Source: Cauispirillum nitrogeniifigens (lineage in GTDB: Bacteria; Pseudomonadota; Alphaproteobacteria; Rhodospirillales; Rhodospirillaceae). Taken from it: DNA of 64,000 nucleotides. The position numbers and the translations under genes are program-made. The notes below the pieces were generated by a model. That model did no database searches. It saw only the letters and a program-made list of their open reading frames with translations, and was not told the origin of the DNA. This document shows positions 35,636 to 43,025 of this stretch, one piece after another. The stretch's first letter is position 1. Every line of letters starts with the position of its first letter. The stretch spans positions 310,001-374,000 of the forward strand of contig NZ_JBLOOT010000001.1 of the NCBI RefSeq assembly GCF_049800675.1, in the 5' to 3' direction.

Positions 35636-37324
35636 ATGGGGTGGCGGATGGCATCACTGCGAGAAGGTCATCTGATTGCGCTCGCGGTCTTGGCAGCGTT
35701 CCTGATCGCCGTGCTCGTTGTGTGGAATGGATACGTCACCTACGGCGGGGCTCTCGACGACGCGCATGACCGCGCCGAGGACCTGGCGCAGGCCACGGAA
35801 CGGCATGCCGTGCAGATCGTCACGGAAGCGCGAGGCCTCCTGGCTGCGGCCGAGGTCGCGGTGAGTGGCCGCGATCTGCGGACCCTGACCCAGGACCAGG
35901 ACCTGTGGCATGTCCTGCGGGCCCTGACCGCCGCGGCAGAGGCCATCGAGGCGCTGGCCGTCATCGACGCCCACGGCACCATCCTGCTGTCCACGCGAGC
36001 CTTTCCGGCACCCCGCCTGACCGTCAAGGACGACGAGGACTTCGTGGCGGTGATGGCCTCCCGGGAAAGGCTCTACATGAGCGGGTTGCGGTCCAGTCCG
36101 CTGACGGGGCAGCCCCAATTCGTCATGGGCCGCCGGATTGCGGACGGCACGGCGGCCGTGATGGTGAGCGTCGACATCGGCCGCCTGCAATCGGTCTACA
36201 GGGACCTGGGCATCGACGGGGCGGTCTTTGGCATGTATCGCCTGGATGGCCGCCTGGTGTTCCAATACCCCTTTGAAAAGCCTTTCCATTCGGCGGAAGC
36301 GGTCATGAGCCGCACTGACACTGCCGTGGCCCTGCGCCGGCTGGAGGGCATGCCGATCTTCGCAACCGTTTCATTGGGGGCCGGACCGGAAATCAGCCAG
36401 TGGTGGGCGACACAGCGCATCAGTCTGCTCACGGCCGCAGTCGGGTGGCTGCTGATCATCGCCTTCACGGCGCTGGCCATCCGCCAGTTGCGGCGCGAGC
36501 GGGCGGCGCGTCAGGCCCTGGCGGACGCCAACCGGACCCTGGAGGCGGCGGTGGCCGAACGCACCGAGCGTCTGCGCCTGGCGATGGAGCAGCAGCGCCG
36601 CGCTGCCGCCCTGGCCGAGGCCGCGACGCAAGCCAAGTCCCGCTTCCTGACGGCGGTGGGGCATGACATGCGGCAGCCCATGCAGGCCCTCAGGCTGTAC
36701 AAGCAGAGCCTGGGCCTGAAGCTTCAGGACCCGACCACCCAGCAACTGGTGGCGCGCATGGGGGACGCCATCGGCGTGGCCGAGGGATTGCTGAATTCGG
36801 CCATGGAGATCGGCCGCATCGAAGCCGGGCAGGTGGTCATCGAACCGGCGGAACTGCCCTATGCGGATCTTGCGACCTTGCTGGAGGGGCAGGCGGCCAA
36901 CGGGCGCCTGCGCGTCGTGCCGTGTGGCGCCGTGCTATGGGCCGACCGGGTAGTGCTGGGGCGCATCCTGGGAAATCTGGTCGCCAATGCCATCCGCCAC
37001 GGCGGCGCGGGCCGGGTGCTGGTCGGTTGCCGGCGGGCGGACTGCGGTGGCGCGCGCCTGATGGTCTGCGACCAAGGGCCGGGTATTCCGACCGACAAGC
37101 TGGATGCCATTTTCGAGGAGTTCTATCAGATTGAAAACGCCGAGCGGTCGCGGGACAAGGGGCTGGGGCTGGGGCTGGCGATCGCCCGGCGGCTCGCGCT
37201 TGCCTGTGGATACGGCCTGAGCGTCCGAAGCACGGACCACGGCAGCACGTTCATGGTCCACCTGCCGCCGACGGCGGTACGGTCGTGGCCGGTAGGCCAG
37301 CTGCAAGGACGTCAGGCGAGTTGA
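35636..37324 (+). CDS. Membrane sensor histidine kinase
   Basis: This kinase of about 562 residues has TM1 near residues 12-32 and a periplasmic PDC/Cache-like sensor (about 35-255). TM2 lies near 262-282, followed by a coiled coil, a HisKA domain with phosphoacceptor His in TAVGHDMRQPMQALRLY and a HATPase domain. The ATP-site motifs are NLVANAIRHGG, DQGPGIP and KGLGLGLAIARRL. The start is uncertain: 35636 (MGWRMASL) is chosen, with 35648 and a TTG at 35597 as alternatives. The convergent response regulator overlaps its last 13 bases and is a plausible partner. Confidence 0.88.
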   Translation: MGWRMASLREGHLIALAVLAAFLIAVLVVWNGYVTYGGALDDAHDRAEDLAQATERHAVQIVTEARGLLAAAEVAVSGRDLRTLTQDQDLWHVLRALTAAAEAIEALAVIDAHGTILLSTRAFPAPRLTVKDDEDFVAVMASRERLYMSGLRSSPLTGQPQFVMGRRIADGTAAVMVSVDIGRLQSVYRDLGIDGAVFGMYRLDGRLVFQYPFEKPFHSAEAVMSRTDTAVALRRLEGMPIFATVSLGAGPEISQWWATQRISLLTAAVGWLLIIAFTALAIRQLRRERAARQALADANRTLEAAVAERTERLRLAMEQQRRAAALAEAATQAKSRFLTAVGHDMRQPMQALRLYKQSLGLKLQDPTTQQLVARMGDAIGVAEGLLNSAMEIGRIEAGQVVIEPAELPYADLATLLEGQAANGRLRVVPCGAVLWADRVVLGRILGNLVANAIRHGGAGRVLVGCRRADCGGARLMVCDQGPGIPTDKLDAIFEEFYQIENAERSRDKGLGLGLAIARRLALACGYGLSVRSTDHGSTFMVHLPPTAVRSWPVGQLQGRQAS

Positions 37325-37695
37325 GCGGGCGGGCCGCAGATGCCCTCGATGGCGACGCGCAGGCGGGCAAGGTCGATGGGCTTGAGGAACACGCTCAGGC
37401 CCAGGGCCTGCATGTCGCGGAACCACGCCGGCGAACTTTCGCCGGTCAGGACCATGGCCGGGATATCCCCGTCGAACAGACCGCGAATGCGGTCGATGGC
37501 CTGGCCGCCGGTACGGCCTTCACCCAGGCGCCAGTCGGTCAGGATGAGGTCGGGCCGCCGACCGTCCAGATGCCGGACGGCTTCGTCTTCGGAGGCGACG
37601 CAGCAGACTTGATACCCAAACTCCTCGACGACGAATTCAAGCGCCTGCGCGACAAGCGGATCGTCTTCGATGATGAGGACAAAGGGCATAGGCAT
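37312..37695 (-). CDS. Single-domain response regulator
   Basis: This 127-residue receiver domain has no output domain. The acidic pocket is IIEDDPLV, the phosphoacceptor Asp lies in LILTDWRLGEG near residue 52, the Thr is in MVLTGESS and the Lys in FLKPID. All key residues are present. Tail-to-tail overlap with the kinase gene suggests a functional pair. Its start is 79 bases from the left attachment site of prophage A. Confidence 0.9.
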   Translation of the reverse strand: MPMPFVLIIEDDPLVAQALEFVVEEFGYQVCCVASEDEAVRHLDGRRPDLILTDWRLGEGRTGGQAIDRIRGLFDGDIPAMVLTGESSPAWFRDMQALGLSVFLKPIDLARLRVAIEGICGPPAQLA

Positions 37696-38140
37696 GCATC
37701 CATGGTCCAGGGAGCGCCATCATACCGATCCTGGCGCCAGACCGCCAGGGGCGCGTTGGTTCAGGGTATCGATTATCTTCATAATATAAAGAATTCAACT
37801 CGTTCTTCGTTACCGCTGCCATGGACGTTGAGGGTCCGAAAGCGGCGGCAGATAGTGCGGCGATTATTAGAACACCAGCGATTTTCCGGAGCATAAGCTC
37901 GTAGAACGGCTGAGACTGAGGGCCTGCGCGCCAAGCATTCAGTTCTAGTAGAGCTTCTGTTGGCGCGATGTCCGATAGCTCTGCGAGCCGAACCATTACG
38001 TCATCTGACGGCCATGCCCGTTTTGTGCGCCATGTCGACGGCAAGGTCGGCTTCATCCCCAAGGCGCCTGCCAATTGCCGGTCGGACTGGAGGCCGTTTC
38101 GAGCCTTTGCCAAGTCCATGTACTCGTCGATTGTTCGCAT
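37637..38140 (-). CDS. DUF3693-like phage regulator whose frame crosses the attL junction
   Basis: This protein opens MRTIDEYMDLAKARNGLQSD with a helix-turn-helix-like region (RQLAGALGMKPTLPSTWRTK) to about residue 70 and a hydrophobic segment near 88-108. This matches the DUF3693 phage protein type and aligns well with the prophage B protein at 58552-58824. The reading frame runs through the dif-like site near residue 117 and ends in host DNA, so the last 50 or so residues are not phage-encoded. The protein in free phage would have a different tail. A repressor or lysogeny role is inferred. Confidence 0.75.
   Translation of the reverse strand: MRTIDEYMDLAKARNGLQSDRQLAGALGMKPTLPSTWRTKRAWPSDDVMVRLAELSDIAPTEALLELNAWRAGPQSQPFYELMLRKIAGVLIIAALSAAAFGPSTSMAAVTKNELNSLYYEDNRYPEPTRPWRSGARIGMMALPGPWMHAYALCPHHRRRSACRAGA
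37774..37801. other. Left hybrid dif site (attL of prophage A)
   Basis: The 11-base left arm TATCTTCATAA and the six-base centre TATAAA resemble one half of a dif site. The right arm, GAATTCAACTC, is phage-derived and does not match. The 15 bases 37776-37790 recur exactly at 48359-48373, marking the core of prophage A recombination. Confidence 0.75.
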
Positions 38141-38173
38141 AGGTCCGACTCCTATTCCCGTCCGCTCATTGTC

Positions 38174-38191
38174 CAACATCATTCGATGTTG
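38174..38191. promoter_or_regulatory. Palindrome upstream of the DUF3693-like gene of prophage A
   Basis: CAACATC and GATGTTG form a perfect seven-base inverted repeat around ATTC, 34 bases upstream of the start codon on the minus strand. The position suits an operator. The sequence differs from the prophage B palindromes, which would give the two phages different immunity. Confidence 0.5.
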
Positions 38192-38251
38192 ACAAGCTTT
38201 CGACAGTCGAGGATGAAGAAAGACGTTCGACATGCGTCACGCGCTGTCGGG

Positions 38252-38353
38252 CTCCCGGCCCTACCGGGAGGGGCGGCGGTTCCCTGGCGCTGTGTCGATC
38301 TGCGCCCCCCCTGACCGCCGCCCCAGCTCGGGGGCCACAACCTGTAGGGCAGG
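38252..38353. other. Structured intergenic region 1 of prophage A (candidate origin/packaging signal)
   Basis: CTCCCGG/CCGGGAG (38252-38270) forms a small hairpin. GGGGCGGCGGT at 38270-38280 pairs perfectly with ACCGCCGCCCC at 38314-38324 over a 33-base loop. The region is conserved, mirrored, in prophage B at 58328-58427, while flanking genes differ. Inovirus intergenic regions carry origins and packaging hairpins; that role here is inferred. Confidence 0.6.
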
Positions 38354-38365
38354 TAAGGGGGTACC

Positions 38366-38623
38366 ATGACGAAACAAACGGTCATCGCTCTTGGTCTGAT
38401 CACGGACTTTCCCAAGCCGACGTCCGACCTCCGGTGCAGCTCGTGCCACCACTGCGTTGCAATCACGCCTCTCGGCCTGCGCGTCCAGTGGAGCCAGCGC
38501 CCGGAAACGTGCCTCGGCATGCTCGCTAACTGCGACGTGGCCGAGGTTCTGCACAACAAGGCGACCGTTTATCCGCAGCAGCGGGCCTGCGCCCATCACC
38601 TGCCGATGGGGGTCCGGCCATGA
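38366..38623 (+). CDS. Cysteine-rich small phage protein (85 residues)
   Basis: I do not recognise this protein. It has five cysteines, including CSSCHHC near residue 24, and several histidines, so a zinc-binding fold is possible. AAGGGGG lies six bases upstream of the ATG as ribosome-binding site. It is the first gene after the structured intergenic region and overlaps the next gene by four bases. No counterpart is evident in prophage B. Confidence 0.7.
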   Translation: MTKQTVIALGLITDFPKPTSDLRCSSCHHCVAITPLGLRVQWSQRPETCLGMLANCDVAEVLHNKATVYPQQRACAHHLPMGVRP

Positions 38624-38784
38624 AAGGGTTCCTTCGGTGGCTCCGGCGGAGGGCGCTCCGCAAGCTGTACGTTAGGGCGGTCTTGGTCGAGAGCCTCAAG
38701 GCCAGGCGGGCGCGAGAAGAACGTGCGTGGCGCCACATGCGGCGCTTGGCGCGGAAGCGGGGGCGCGGCCATGATCGCCTTTGA
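38620..38784 (+). CDS. Small highly basic phage protein (54 residues)
   Basis: The protein MKGFLRWLRRRALRKLYVRA and onward is about one-third Arg/Lys, with a helical appearance. It starts in an ATGA overlap with the preceding gene and overlaps the next gene by 14 bases. Nucleic-acid binding is likely from charge alone; no family is recognised. Confidence 0.6.
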   Translation: MKGFLRWLRRRALRKLYVRAVLVESLKARRAREERAWRHMRRLARKRGRGHDRL

Positions 38785-38923
38785 GAGCGTGCTTCTTTCC
38801 CTCGGCATCACCAACGACCGCGAGCTGCTGCACGCGGTGATTTTCCTCTGCGGCTATGCGGCCGGCCTCGGAGCCTGGGGCCTGTCGGTGATCCTTGATC
38901 GTGGCGAGCGAGGGGGGCGGTGA
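38771..38923 (+). CDS. Small membrane phage protein (50 residues)
   Basis: The protein starts MIAFESVLLSLGITND and has one transmembrane stretch near residues 22-42 (VIFLCGYAAGLGAWGLSVIL), followed by a short charged tail. This is the size and shape of small inovirus virion or assembly proteins. The start overlaps the previous gene, suggesting coupled translation. Confidence 0.6.
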   Translation: MIAFESVLLSLGITNDRELLHAVIFLCGYAAGLGAWGLSVILDRGERGGR

Positions 38924-38925
38924 TG

Positions 38926-39180
38926 TCAAAGCCTCTGAACATGATCTATCAGCTTTCGCAGCACCAGCAGAAATACGAGCAGGGCAAGAAGCGAGCCTGC
39001 AAGGCCGCCGAAGAAAACAAACAGCCAGTCGTAGACACAGTGAATGTACGGGAACGTCTTGTTTTCGCCTCTCTCGCCCGTTCCGCAGGTGTGAAAGGCT
39101 TTCTGTGCTTGCGGCAGAAGAAAAATACCAGCCAGTCCAATGGTTATTGCAATGCAGGCGCGCGCGAAAATAGAAAACAT
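38926..39180 (-). CDS. Two-helix membrane protein on the opposite strand (84 residues)
   Basis: Starting MFSIFARACIAITIGLAGIF, it has a first hydrophobic segment at residues 5-25 and a second near 52-75 (LFVFFGGLAGSLLALLVFLL). GAGGGGC precedes the ATG on the minus strand. It is transcribed away from the conserved 55-base segment at 39210-39264, as is the two-helix protein of prophage B at 57730-57906. Superinfection exclusion or immunity would suit such a gene but is a guess. Confidence 0.6.
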   Translation of the reverse strand: MFSIFARACIAITIGLAGIFLLPQAQKAFHTCGTGERGENKTFPYIHCVYDWLFVFFGGLAGSLLALLVFLLVLRKLIDHVQRL

Positions 39181-39209
39181 GGTCAGCCCCTCTGTGGTAA
39201 TTCCCCTGC

Positions 39210-39264
39210 GGTAATCCTGGGGGGATTCGCACAACCTGTCCAGGCGGGGAGGGCGGCAGCATGA
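39210..39264. promoter_or_regulatory. 55-base segment identical in both prophages, copy A
   Basis: Bases 39210-39264 are identical, inverted, to 57643-57697 in prophage B, while the sequences on either side diverge. In both phages it lies between divergent genes: a small membrane protein on one side and the start of the structural-strand small genes on the other. It ends in GGCGGCAGCATGA, which contains the start codon. It may hold divergent promoters or the replication nick site. Confidence 0.6.
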
Positions 39265-39371
39265 GCCCCTTCGAGCAGGGCCTGTTCCTCTTCCTGGGCC
39301 TGCCGCTGGCCGGCGCCGTCGCTGTGCTGTTTCTCCGCTGGGCCGAACGTCGGACGGGGTCGCGCCCATGA
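39261..39371 (+). CDS. 36-residue membrane protein conserved in both prophages
   Basis: The protein begins MSPFEQGLFLFLGLPLAGAV and has one transmembrane helix and a basic tail (RWAERRTGSRP). Prophage B encodes a near-identical 35-residue version at 56979-57086. GGGGAGGGCGGCAGC precedes the ATG. Size and topology resemble the tip proteins pVII/pIX of filamentous phages; that assignment is tentative. It overlaps the next gene (ATGA). Confidence 0.7.
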   Translation: MSPFEQGLFLFLGLPLAGAVAVLFLRWAERRTGSRP

Positions 39372-39556
39372 CCCTTCCCAGGTTCACAAGCGCGGCCGCG
39401 CGAGGCGGCAAAGTCCGTGTCTACGAGAACGTGCCCGGCGGAATTCGGCCGCTGGCTGATCTCACGCCGGAGCAGGCGCGCGAGTTGGCGGCTGCGTTGT
39501 TGGTCGATGCGGAGGCTGTGGAGCTGACCCAGGGCCGTAAGGAGCCTCGGCTATGA
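39368..39556 (+). CDS. Small phage protein (62 residues)
   Basis: I do not recognise this protein, which begins MTLPRFTSAAARGGKVRVYE. It has a beta-rich N-terminal half and a helix (LTPEQARELAAALLVDAEAV). It overlaps both neighbours by four bases, so it belongs to the rep transcription unit. No counterpart is evident in prophage B. Confidence 0.6.
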   Translation: MTLPRFTSAAARGGKVRVYENVPGGIRPLADLTPEQARELAAALLVDAEAVELTQGRKEPRL

Positions 39557-39768
39557 AGCCCGGCCCCAAGCAAGCCCACAGCGACAGCGCCTACCATAAG
39601 GGCCAGGTCGCCGCCCTGCTCGGTCGCGAGCTGGACGAAAACCCGTACTCGGAGGCCCGGCCCTACGTCCGCGCGATGTGGCGGCGGGGCTTCCTCGACA
39701 TGACCCAGCAGAAGGCCGGCGCGGTTCAGACCGTGCGGCAACATGAGGGACAAAGGTGCAGGGCGTAG
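39553..39768 (+). CDS. RMF/CrpP-like small protein (71 residues)
   Basis: The spaced motif AYHKGQVAALLG ... NPYSEARPYVRAMWRRGFLD matches the ribosome-modulation-factor-like pattern of small phage proteins (Gly and Ala in a first helix, NPY, then W-x-x-GF). Prophage B has the equivalent at 56746-56982. Members are often of unknown role; ribosome binding should not be assumed. It overlaps the rep start by 13 bases. Confidence 0.7.
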   Translation: MKPGPKQAHSDSAYHKGQVAALLGRELDENPYSEARPYVRAMWRRGFLDMTQQKAGAVQTVRQHEGQRCRA

Positions 39769-41630
39769 TAGCCGCCCCGCGCCGGTCTTCTGCTTCTCCC
39801 ACCAATGACAACTCGCGCACTGCCTCACCGGGCGGTGCGCTTCGTGCTGCGTATCGCTCGGATTACCTGCTGGAGGCCAACACCGGCTGGCGCCGCCGCG
39901 ATCTGGAAGGCTGGGTCGAGAAGCGCGCCGACCGCGAACGGCTCCGCGCCGACACCGAACGGCTGGCCGACATCCTGGAAGCGCACGGCGTCGAGGCCCG
40001 GCAGGAAAGCACCGTGCACGCCGTGGGCCTGGTGACGGGCTTGGTGGACGAGCTGGAGGCGTACCGGAACGTCAACTTCCTGCCCCTGGTGGCGGCGCGC
40101 AACCGGGCGGCGCCCATCCGCGAAATCAAGAAGTGGCTGAAGGACCATCCCGAGGTCGCCCGGTTCGCCCGGTACGGCGTGATCACCAGCGGCCGCCGCG
40201 TGCCCCTGTTCGGCGATCTGCGCGGCAGGGTGACGGGCTTTCATCGGGCCATGTCGAAGTGGGTCCACGAATGCCGGCACACCTGGCGCGTCGAGGTTCT
40301 GCACGGGCAAACTGAACTCACGGTCGATGAAGAACCCTCGCTCCACGTGCACGGCAACGTGATCTATGCCCCCATGCGGAAGATGCGCGAAGGCGAGTGG
40401 GCTGACTTCCTGACCTGGACCCGCGACCACTTCGGCGCCCACTGGCGCGACTGCGGCCGGCTCCAGGACGTGGAAGAGGTGGTGAAGTACTGCCTCAAGG
40501 GCGACGACGTGGGCCTTCTGGCCGATCTGGCGTGCCTGGTCCCCGAGTGGGCGGACGCCGACACCTTCGCCGCCGTGCCCGAGCTGGCCAAGCGGCGGTC
40601 GGTCCGCACCGGCGCCCCGGTGGAGATCTGCGACGACGCGGCCGTCGCGCACTTGGAACGCCTGGCGCCGCGCCTCCAGCGCCAAGCCGAGTCGTATCCG
40701 CACCCCGTCAAGTGGCTGGCCGAACAGCTCCAGGGCCTGCACCTCGGGCGCTCCTACGGCGCCCTGAAGGAGTACCGCAGCAGCCTTCGGAAGGACGGGC
40801 TCAAGGTCGCCGCGCTCCGCCGCGGTGATGGCGCGCGCCTGGTCGAAGTGCAGAAGACCAAGAAGGACCGGCCCGACCCCGACAGGCAGCGCGAGCGCGC
40901 CGAAGAGAACTGTATCCTGGGCATCACCCTCCCGTCGCCCCGGTTCACCCCCTGGTCCGAACCCGTCGCCCTCGTCGCCCACTGGCAACCCGAACCCCGT
41001 ACCGGCGACGGCCGCCACGCTCTCGAAGTGCTGGGCGATTTCGCGCGTGCGTCCCGTGGGGCCTGGGACCGGGCCGGCGCTCCTGACCCGGCAACCGCGC
41101 TTGCCCGTGTACGAATGACCGTGTCCGGCGTCCTCGGCCCGGACGCACAGGTGACGCTCCCGAAGAGCAGCGGGGCACCGTGGGCGGTTAAGAAGGGCCA
41201 GGGTGTGGCCGGGGGCGACGGTGGGCGCCCGCTTGCGGGCTCCGGCGACCCGGCCCCCCTATACGGTCCACACCATTACGAAAACTGTCCTGCGCCTCGG
41301 TCGTCACAACCACGCTCAGGCTGGTCCGGCTGGGACGAATGGGCCGAAAGGAACCCCGAAGCGGTCGCTGCGATGGAACACTCGGTGAACCTCTTCCCCG
41401 AACTGGACCCATACCACCCCGACAACTGGCTCCCTGCGGACGCTGGCAAGCCCGATCGGGCCACATGGGTGCAGCAAAACACGGTCGAGGGGTTCGGCAC
41501 GGCTCTGCATGAGCTGCGGCAGGTGTGGGACAGCCAGGCGATCGGTGAGCGCTGGATGCACGTCGAGGCATTCCGCCGGGCGCGCGACAACGCCGAACGC
41601 TGGTACGACAAGTTTTTCGGGGAAAATTAG
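39756..41630 (+). CDS. Rolling-circle replication initiator (HUH endonuclease), prophage A
   Basis: This 624-residue protein nicks the plus strand to start rolling-circle replication. The metal motif is HVHGN, with His197 and His199 after a hydrophobic strand. The candidate nucleophile is Tyr245 in EVVKYCLKGDD. RYGVITSGRRVPLFGDLRGR near residues 140-158 is identical in prophage B apart from one residue. The GTG start at 39756 is supported because both phages begin with the conserved M-x-G-V-V and purine-rich GAGGGACAAAG lies upstream. Confidence 0.85.
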   Translation: MQGVVAAPRRSSASPTNDNSRTASPGGALRAAYRSDYLLEANTGWRRRDLEGWVEKRADRERLRADTERLADILEAHGVEARQESTVHAVGLVTGLVDELEAYRNVNFLPLVAARNRAAPIREIKKWLKDHPEVARFARYGVITSGRRVPLFGDLRGRVTGFHRAMSKWVHECRHTWRVEVLHGQTELTVDEEPSLHVHGNVIYAPMRKMREGEWADFLTWTRDHFGAHWRDCGRLQDVEEVVKYCLKGDDVGLLADLACLVPEWADADTFAAVPELAKRRSVRTGAPVEICDDAAVAHLERLAPRLQRQAESYPHPVKWLAEQLQGLHLGRSYGALKEYRSSLRKDGLKVAALRRGDGARLVEVQKTKKDRPDPDRQRERAEENCILGITLPSPRFTPWSEPVALVAHWQPEPRTGDGRHALEVLGDFARASRGAWDRAGAPDPATALARVRMTVSGVLGPDAQVTLPKSSGAPWAVKKGQGVAGGDGGRPLAGSGDPAPLYGPHHYENCPAPRSSQPRSGWSGWDEWAERNPEAVAAMEHSVNLFPELDPYHPDNWLPADAGKPDRATWVQQNTVEGFGTALHELRQVWDSQAIGERWMHVEAFRRARDNAERWYDKFFGEN

Positions 41631-41731
41631 GGATTTTCCCGCCCGCGCCGGTTGTCCGCGCGCGCTCTTCGGAGTCCACTGGAAGCCCGACAGACGGGCG
41701 GCAGAGGCCGAACCGACAGAGAGGAACGACG

Positions 41732-42076
41732 ATGGCGAATGCGGTTGTGATGGGTCAGGTGCTGGGCTGCATGGACGGCTCCTTCACCGACAACGAAAGC
41801 GGCGAGGTCCAGGAGTGGACCGAGGTGTCCGTGCTCCAGCGGGTGGCCGGCGAAGGCGGCGAAGTCTGGTCCATCGAAAAGGTCCGGCTCGGCAAGGGCG
41901 CTGTGACCGTGCGCGACCTTGACAAGATGATCATGGTCCCGGTGAACGCCGTCGGCGACGGCAAGACCCGCAACGCCCGGCTCTACGTCGTCAAGGGCGC
42001 GTCGCACACCTTCGTGCAGATGTCGCCGCTGGTGAAGCGCCTGACCGACACCGCGCCCCGCCAGGCGGCGGAGTAG
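41732..42076 (+). CDS. Phage single-stranded-DNA-binding protein (pV-like), prophage A
   Basis: This 114-residue beta-rich protein lies directly after the initiator, where filamentous phages encode the pV-type ssDNA-binding protein that sequesters the plus strand. The sequence (MANAVVMGQVLGCMDGSFTD) suits a small OB-fold. Similarity to the prophage B protein is weak, though both end APRQAAE and keep the same position. GAGAGGAACGACG precedes the ATG. Confidence 0.65.
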   Translation: MANAVVMGQVLGCMDGSFTDNESGEVQEWTEVSVLQRVAGEGGEVWSIEKVRLGKGAVTVRDLDKMIMVPVNAVGDGKTRNARLYVVKGASHTFVQMSPLVKRLTDTAPRQAAE

Positions 42077-42087
42077 CGGAGGCGGGC

Positions 42088-42345
42088 ATGGGGCTTCTCG
42101 GTGATGCGCTGCGGCGCCTGATTGGCGACGACGAGGACGAGGATTTCACCCTCGACAGCGTCTGCGTCGAAGTGAAGGTCACGGCCTGCGGCGGCAACAG
42201 CGGCTATTCGGACCTGATGAACGAGATGGTCCCGGAGCCTGGGCCGTTGACCTGGCGCGATGTCGGCGGCCCGCACTCCGAGCTGTGGGACGGCTCCATG
42301 CGCGACATCTTCGAACCGGGGTGGGACGATGACTTCCCTTCCTGA
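42088..42345 (+). CDS. Acidic small phage protein (85 residues)
   Basis: I do not recognise this protein. It starts MGLLGDALRRLIGDDEDEDF and ends with PGWDDDFPS, an end shared exactly with the prophage B protein at 54032-54265, while the middle differs. It overlaps the next gene by 17 bases. The strong acidity may point to a DNA-mimic or chaperone role, but nothing decides this. Confidence 0.65.
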   Translation: MGLLGDALRRLIGDDEDEDFTLDSVCVEVKVTACGGNSGYSDLMNEMVPEPGPLTWRDVGGPHSELWDGSMRDIFEPGWDDDFPS

Positions 42346-42526
42346 TCGCGTCCCCACCTTCCGCGAGCTGTGCCACGACCCGCGCTATTCCGGCGCCGGC
42401 TTCGTGGCCGGCCAGGAGGCCGCGAAGGACGTCTTCTCCCGGCTCGACCGGGAAAGCCCGGAGTTTCAGCAGTTCGTGGCCGGCGTCGTGTCGGTCGGCC
42501 TGCACATCCTGGAGCGGTCGCGGTGA
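42329..42526 (+). CDS. 65-residue phage protein nearly identical in both prophages
   Basis: The protein begins MTSLPDRVPTFRELCHDPRY and differs from the prophage B copy (53851-54048) at only a few positions. It contains FVAGQEAAKDVFSRLDRESP and a C-terminal hydrophobic helix. The function is unknown. The start overlaps the upstream gene and the stop overlaps the next GTG start. Confidence 0.7.
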   Translation: MTSLPDRVPTFRELCHDPRYSGAGFVAGQEAAKDVFSRLDRESPEFQQFVAGVVSVGLHILERSR

Positions 42527-42783
42527 CGTCCTACGTCTGTGTGTCGCAGCCTAGGCGCCTCACGGTGGGCCCCACCGATTACGGCTACGTCTGCGATACC
42601 TGGGAAACCGTCACCCTTCAAGTTCCAAACACTTTCGAGGTCGATGCAGCGGACATCGGCCTTGTCCTGGGGGCGATCGTCGGTTCGGCCATCACCCTTT
42701 GGCTGGTCGGGCTCGGCGTGGGCACGGTCGGCCGTCTACTCCGCGACGCGTTCAAACCCAGCATAGCGAGGGATGACCCATGA
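42523..42783 (+). CDS. Small membrane phage protein (86 residues)
   Basis: The GTG start gives MTSYVCVSQPRRLTVGPTDY. A cysteine- and tyrosine-containing ectodomain-like part is followed by one transmembrane segment near residues 47-70 and a basic tail. Prophage B has an 85-residue counterpart at 53597-53854. It directly precedes the major coat gene with a four-base overlap. A minor coat protein is possible. Confidence 0.7.
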   Translation: MTSYVCVSQPRRLTVGPTDYGYVCDTWETVTLQVPNTFEVDAADIGLVLGAIVGSAITLWLVGLGVGTVGRLLRDAFKPSIARDDP

Positions 42784-43025
42784 AGACCATGAAGACCATG
42801 AAGACCAAGTTCCTGGCCGGCGCCGCCGCCGCCGTGACCACCGCCGCCGCCAGCTCGGCGGCCATGGCCGGCCCGATCGCCGACGCCATCACCGGCTCGC
42901 AGACGGTGATCGACGGGATGGCCACCGACATCACCACCTCGGCGGCCCCGGTGTACATCGGCGCGATCGCGGCGATGGTGGGCCTGTTGGTGGTCGGCGG
43001 CCTGATCAAGAAGGCCTTTCGCTGA
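42780..43025 (+). CDS. Major coat protein (pVIII-like), prophage A
   Basis: This 81-residue preprotein has an Ala-rich signal peptide (residues 1-30, cleavage likely after AMA). The mature coat is about 51 residues, starting GPIADAITGS. It has an amphipathic N-terminus, a transmembrane helix (YIGAIAAMVGLLVVGGL) and a basic end (KKAFR) that would contact DNA. This is the classic pVIII architecture. The N-terminus repeats MKTMKTMKT, so the exact start could be any of three Met codons. A conserved frame continues in +1 after the stop. Confidence 0.88.
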   Translation: MKTMKTMKTKFLAGAAAAVTTAAASSAAMAGPIADAITGSQTVIDGMATDITTSAAPVYIGAIAAMVGLLVVGGLIKKAFR

